This document shows positions 6,673-9,293 of a stretch of DNA of 9,293 nucleotides, piece after piece. Source of the stretch: an uncultured Planctomycetaceae bacterium. Its GTDB lineage: Bacteria; Planctomycetota; Planctomycetia; Pirellulales; Pirellulaceae. A program made the position numbers and the translations under genes. Each line of letters begins with the position of its first letter. Position 1 is the stretch's first letter. The stretch spans positions 1 through 9,293 of the forward strand of contig CAIYOB010000248.1 in the NCBI GenBank assembly GCA_903927685.1, given 5' to 3'. The notes beneath the pieces were generated by a model. It saw nothing but the letters and a program-made list of their open reading frames with translations. It was not told where the DNA came from and ran no database searches.

Positions 6673-6699
6673 CGCCTTCCCCTGTACCAAAGCCAGAGC

Positions 6700-6705
6700 A
6701 TTCTA
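6700..6705 (-). promoter_or_regulatory. Possible -10 box for the histidine kinase gene
   Basis: TAGAAT on the minus strand (five of six to TATAAT) lies 27 nt upstream of ATG 6672 in the 70-bp gap after the preceding gene. The -35 position (TACCAA) does not match consensus, so the kinase may instead be read through from the upstream operon. Confidence 0.25.
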
Positions 6706-6742
6706 GGCAGGCCGGGGCGGACTTGGTAGGCTCGGCGGGGGC

Positions 6743-7426
6743 TCAAAATCTCAGTAGCGGCTTCTCCGCGTACTCGCCTTTCCGCCCCAGGATGGATGTA
6801 TCCAGCTGGCCGTCGTCGAATGCGTCGGAGCCCAGCATCTTCCAGCGGATGCTGCCCGAGGCGTTGGACAGGGTGAGCTGCTGGGACTTGGGGTCATACC
6901 GGATTGTCATGGCGATCTCGTAGATCACGTGCGCGACGAAAGGGACTTCGATCTCATCGTGAAACCGCAAGTCCAGGGTTTCGCCCCGCTCCAGTTGGAG
7001 CCGCGAAATCGGCGTCTTGCCTTCCGTTTCGTTCGCGATCCCTACGGCCCGCACCCAGAGCCGGTCCGGGGCGGCCTCGTCACGGCGAAAACGCACGGCT
7101 TCGAAACGGATTTCGACCCCGCGTTCGTTGGGCGTTCCGCGGATCGTGTTGATCCCCAGCGCTGTCGTCTTCTGCTCCGGACCCTCGAAGACGAAGAACG
7201 TGGGGATGCCGCCCCGCTCGTCTCGCAGTACAAACGTGACTTGACGTTCGTCGCCTGCGAACAGCGGCCGGTCGGGCTCGATCTTGGCGAGCACCGCGCG
7301 CGGGGGCGTTGTGTCGACGGGGCGAGTGGCCCGCCAAACGAAAACCGCACCGCCGACGAGCAGGAGTAACGCCGCCAGGACTCCATACCGGCGCCAGTTC
7401 CGGCCCGAGTTTGCGGTTGTGCTCAT
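6743..7426 (-). CDS. Small membrane-anchored protein, function unknown
   Basis: A 227-residue protein with a short cytoplasmic N-terminus (MSTTANSGRNWRRYG), one membrane segment at ~14-31, and a soluble domain of about 190 residues that should face the periplasm. The domain reads as mostly beta (alternating segments such as RQVTFVLRD, TFFVFEGPEQ, GVEIRFEAVRF, ETLDLRFHDEIEVPF) and has no cysteines, so no disulfide or lipobox. I do not recognise the family. The start is well supported: ATG 7426 is preceded by GAGG (7434-7437) with a 7-nt spacer, and that ribosome site overlaps the stop codon of the metallopeptidase-cyclophilin gene, with 9 nt between the two frames. The two are almost certainly one operon and probably translationally coupled, which hints at a shared role outside the cytoplasm. 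Confidence 0.85.
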   Translation of the reverse strand: MSTTANSGRNWRRYGVLAALLLLVGGAVFVWRATRPVDTTPPRAVLAKIEPDRPLFAGDERQVTFVLRDERGGIPTFFVFEGPEQKTTALGINTIRGTPNERGVEIRFEAVRFRRDEAAPDRLWVRAVGIANETEGKTPISRLQLERGETLDLRFHDEIEVPFVAHVIYEIAMTIRYDPKSQQLTLSNASGSIRWKMLGSDAFDDGQLDTSILGRKGEYAEKPLLRF

Positions 7427-7433
7427 GGCCCGG

Positions 7434-7437
7434 CCTC
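7434..7437 (-). promoter_or_regulatory. Ribosome binding site overlapping the upstream stop codon
   Basis: GAGG on the minus strand with a 7-nt spacer to ATG 7426. It overlaps TGA 7436-7438 of the preceding gene, the usual layout for translational coupling. Confidence 0.65.
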
Positions 7438-8857
7438 ACTCCGTTCGGATGACGCGTTGGATCGGCACCGGCGGGGCCAGTGTCTGGCCATCCGCAGGCA
7501 GTTGGTGGATTTGCCGGACGACGTCCATGCCCCTGACGACCCGGCCAAAGACGGCAAATCCTCGGCCATCGGGGTTGCGTTGGCCGCCGAAGTCCAACTC
7601 GGGCTGGTCCCCGACGCAGATAAAGAACTCGTCGCGGGCGCTGTCCGGACCGTCGCGAGCCATCGAAATCGCGCCGTCGACGTGCCGCAAGCCCGTGTCG
7701 CGGGTCCGTTCCAGCGGAATGGGCGGAAAGAAGTCCTGCTCGCGAGCGGGCGCCGCGGACGCCTGGAGCACTTCGATCTTGACGCGATCGGTGGGCTGAT
7801 TCGCCAGCGTGACGGTCCGATGAAAGAGGCCATCGGCGTACAAGCCTTCCAATGCATAGCGGAGGAAGTTCTTCGCCGTGAGCGGAGCTTTTTCGGCCTC
7901 CAATTCCAGCTCGATATCGCCCAAGGCCGTCTGGATCAGCACGTGGGGCCGGACGGATGCGGGGCTCTCACGCCAGCGAAAACGAGGTGCCCGGGAGGGA
8001 TCGAAACCGCCCAGATGCGCACGCCCCGCCGGCTCCCGTTCGGCCGGCTTCTGGTACCGCCACGGTGCGTCACCCAGCACGTCGGCAACCAACTGGGCGA
8101 GTTCCGGATCGTACTCCTTCAATTCGGCCCGCGTGTTCACGTGATTGTGCAAGGCGTCGTTCTGGCGGTTGTTGTCGAACCAGTCCTGCACGGCTTCGGC
8201 CCAGTACTCGCTAGGATTCGAGCCCGCATAGGTCCCGCGAAACAGGCCCCGTTCGGTGGCACTCCTGAACGCCGCCTGTAGACGTGCGTCGAAGTCGGTG
8301 CCCAACGCGGCACCAGCGGTGCCGTGGATGGCGTGCGCGAATTCGTGGATCAGGATATTCTCGGTCGCATAGGGATCGTTCGGGAAGCCCAGCAGGTTCT
8401 CCTCGGCACAGCTGACCACGGGGTTGTGGAGCGTCGCCCCCAAACCACGGGCTCGGCGGTCCCAGAACACCTTGGATCGCAGACGGCTATGTTCCGGGAC
8501 ATCGGTCGTGTATTCGTTCCAAGCCATGACGACCAAGCGAACCTTGTTGGCCGCCATCGCCTGCAGAATGTCATCGCGTGGTCCCACGACGTGCCGGACA
8601 ATCCACGCGGCTTCGCACATCGCGGCGTCCGAAACTTGGGCCGAGCCGACGATCGGAAAGCCCGCTACGGCAACGTGCTTCTGGTAGAAAGGGGCCAGCT
8701 GCAGCTGTTGACGCAGCACGTCCGGGACGGGCCCGACCTCCCACGCCGACGGCTCGGCAGCCGGCACGCGGGAACTCAGGCCGACGACCAATGCGGCCAG
8801 GATAATCGCCCGGGCCCGGCAGGCCGCGCGATTCACAACCGGGAAGAGGTGGTTCAT
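7436..8857 (-). CDS. Secreted zinc metallopeptidase fused to a cyclophilin-type prolyl isomerase
   Basis: A 473-residue exported protein with two domains. Residues 1-34 form a signal peptide (hydrophobic 17-28, then PAAEP). The first domain (~40-265) is a zincin: ILIHEFAHAIHG has the HExxH zinc site (His171, Glu172, His175), and NPSEYWAEAVQDWF (214-227) offers Glu217/Glu221 as the likely third ligand, an arrangement like gluzincins of the anthrax lethal factor-like group. The second domain (~303-472) is cyclophilin-like: VLIQTALGDIELELEAEKAP, NFLRYA, LFHRTV (Arg347), GAISMARDGPDSARDEFFI and FAVFGRVVRGMDVV. The FxMxQGG stretch is replaced (IEVLQAS), so isomerase activity is uncertain. ATG 8857 overlaps the PHP gene's stop (ATGA) and has AAGGGA 8 nt upstream; an in-frame extension to 9238 would lie inside that gene. 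It may process or fold envelope proteins. Confidence 0.9.
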   Translation of the reverse strand: MNHLFPVVNRAACRARAIILAALVVGLSSRVPAAEPSAWEVGPVPDVLRQQLQLAPFYQKHVAVAGFPIVGSAQVSDAAMCEAAWIVRHVVGPRDDILQAMAANKVRLVVMAWNEYTTDVPEHSRLRSKVFWDRRARGLGATLHNPVVSCAEENLLGFPNDPYATENILIHEFAHAIHGTAGAALGTDFDARLQAAFRSATERGLFRGTYAGSNPSEYWAEAVQDWFDNNRQNDALHNHVNTRAELKEYDPELAQLVADVLGDAPWRYQKPAEREPAGRAHLGGFDPSRAPRFRWRESPASVRPHVLIQTALGDIELELEAEKAPLTAKNFLRYALEGLYADGLFHRTVTLANQPTDRVKIEVLQASAAPAREQDFFPPIPLERTRDTGLRHVDGAISMARDGPDSARDEFFICVGDQPELDFGGQRNPDGRGFAVFGRVVRGMDVVRQIHQLPADGQTLAPPVPIQRVIRTE

Positions 8858-9293
8858 GGCCGCGATCCCTTGGCCAGTCGCCGCTGAACCGCTTTCTGGC
8901 CGTCCGGGGCTGGCGTGAACATGTCTGCGGAGGTAAGTCCCAGGTCGCGGGCCATTTGCAGCGAGTATTCCAGCTTGCCCATGTTCGGGTATCGCCCGTT
9001 CGAGCCGAACGTGAACTTGACTCCCGTCGCCTTGGCGATCTCCAGAAAGCTGCGTTTGGGGAGGAGATAACTGGAACTGATTTCCAGGGCCACGCCATGC
9101 CGCACGGCCGTTTCCGCCACGCGCCGGACTCGCTCTGCCGTCCAGTATGATTCGTAGTCCGCGGCCAGCGGCGCGGGCAGCCACGAGACGTTGGCCAGAA
9201 TGTCGATCGGCTGTTGCTCGATAATGGCCACATACCAATCCACATAGCGGTCCATGAATGCCTGTTTGTCGCCCATCTCCACCCGCGATTCGA
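8854..9293 (-). CDS. PHP-family metal-dependent phosphoesterase-like protein, 5' part missing
   Basis: Only the last 145 residues are seen; the frame stays open to the window's right edge. The segment PIDILANVSWLPAPL, the helix region YWTAERVRRVAETAVRHGVALEISSSYLLP, and KFTFGSNGRYPNMGKLEYSLQMARDLGLTSADMF follow the C-terminal half of PHP (polymerase and histidinol phosphatase) domain proteins, which hydrolyse phosphoesters with a cluster of metal ions. The usual late metal-binding motif GSDxH reads GSNGR here, so at least one metal site is altered; the N-terminal His motifs lie outside the window. A GTG at 9280-9282 is in frame, but nothing marks it as a start and residues continue upstream. 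The stop codon TGA (8854-8856) overlaps the ATG of the secreted metallopeptidase gene, so the two are translated as a coupled pair. Confidence 0.8.
   Translation of the reverse strand, partial: ESRVEMGDKQAFMDRYVDWYVAIIEQQPIDILANVSWLPAPLAADYESYWTAERVRRVAETAVRHGVALEISSSYLLPKRSFLEIAKATGVKFTFGSNGRYPNMGKLEYSLQMARDLGLTSADMFTPAPDGQKAVQRRLAKGSRP

Noticed and set aside
8858..9238. N-terminal extension of the metallopeptidase-cyclophilin gene to 9238
   Set aside because: The extension lies wholly inside the PHP gene in another frame, while a clear signal peptide begins at 8857.

Overview
The window is GC-rich and densely coded, with six complete protein genes and two cut off by the window ends. The organism is most likely a planctomycete (Pirellulales/Planctomycetia-like). 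I infer this from long secreted multi-domain proteins, a membrane-anchored family I recall mainly from planctomycetes, patchy Shine-Dalgarno use and palindromic repeats in the spacers. No 16S or marker gene is present to prove it. There is no phage, plasmid, CRISPR, tRNA or rRNA signal.

Layout: (1) 1-1734, minus: pyrD (class 1B dihydroorotate dehydrogenase) then trpS (tryptophanyl-tRNA synthetase, C-terminus cut off), 55 bp apart and probably co-transcribed. (2) 1735-2172: non-coding, with small hairpins and repeat copy 1. (3) 2173-3195, minus: secreted SGNH/GDSL hydrolase fused to a C-terminal Dabb domain. (4) 3196-3557: divergent intergenic region with two candidate promoters, repeat copy 2 and two short tandem repeats. 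(5) 3558-4244, plus: membrane-anchored protein of unknown function. (6) 4245-4491: convergent spacer with a terminator-like hairpin and repeat copy 3. (7) 4492-6672, minus: six-TM hybrid histidine kinase with two receiver domains. (8) 6743-9293, minus: a likely operon made of a PHP-family protein (5' part missing), a secreted zinc metallopeptidase/cyclophilin fusion whose ATG overlaps the PHP stop codon, and a small membrane-anchored protein whose ribosome binding site overlaps the fusion's stop. The kinase follows 70 bp later and may be read through or have its own start.

The core genes trpS and pyrD serve translation and pyrimidine synthesis. Most of the rest points to the cell envelope: a secreted esterase-like enzyme, a secreted peptidase/prolyl isomerase, two single-pass anchored proteins and a membrane sensor kinase. 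I see no proof that they form one system.

The most notable non-coding signal is a family of three intergenic palindromes. Each has 29-nt arms around a 19-20 nt loop. In copy 3 a second, outer inverted repeat surrounds the hairpin. The hairpin cores of copies 1 and 3 lie in opposite orientation relative to the same outer flank. Both flanks of copy 2 are replaced by short tandem duplications, one of which resembles the outer repeat. This fits a small non-autonomous repeat (REP/MITE-like) that spreads in spacers. The most unusual coding signals are the two domain fusions.
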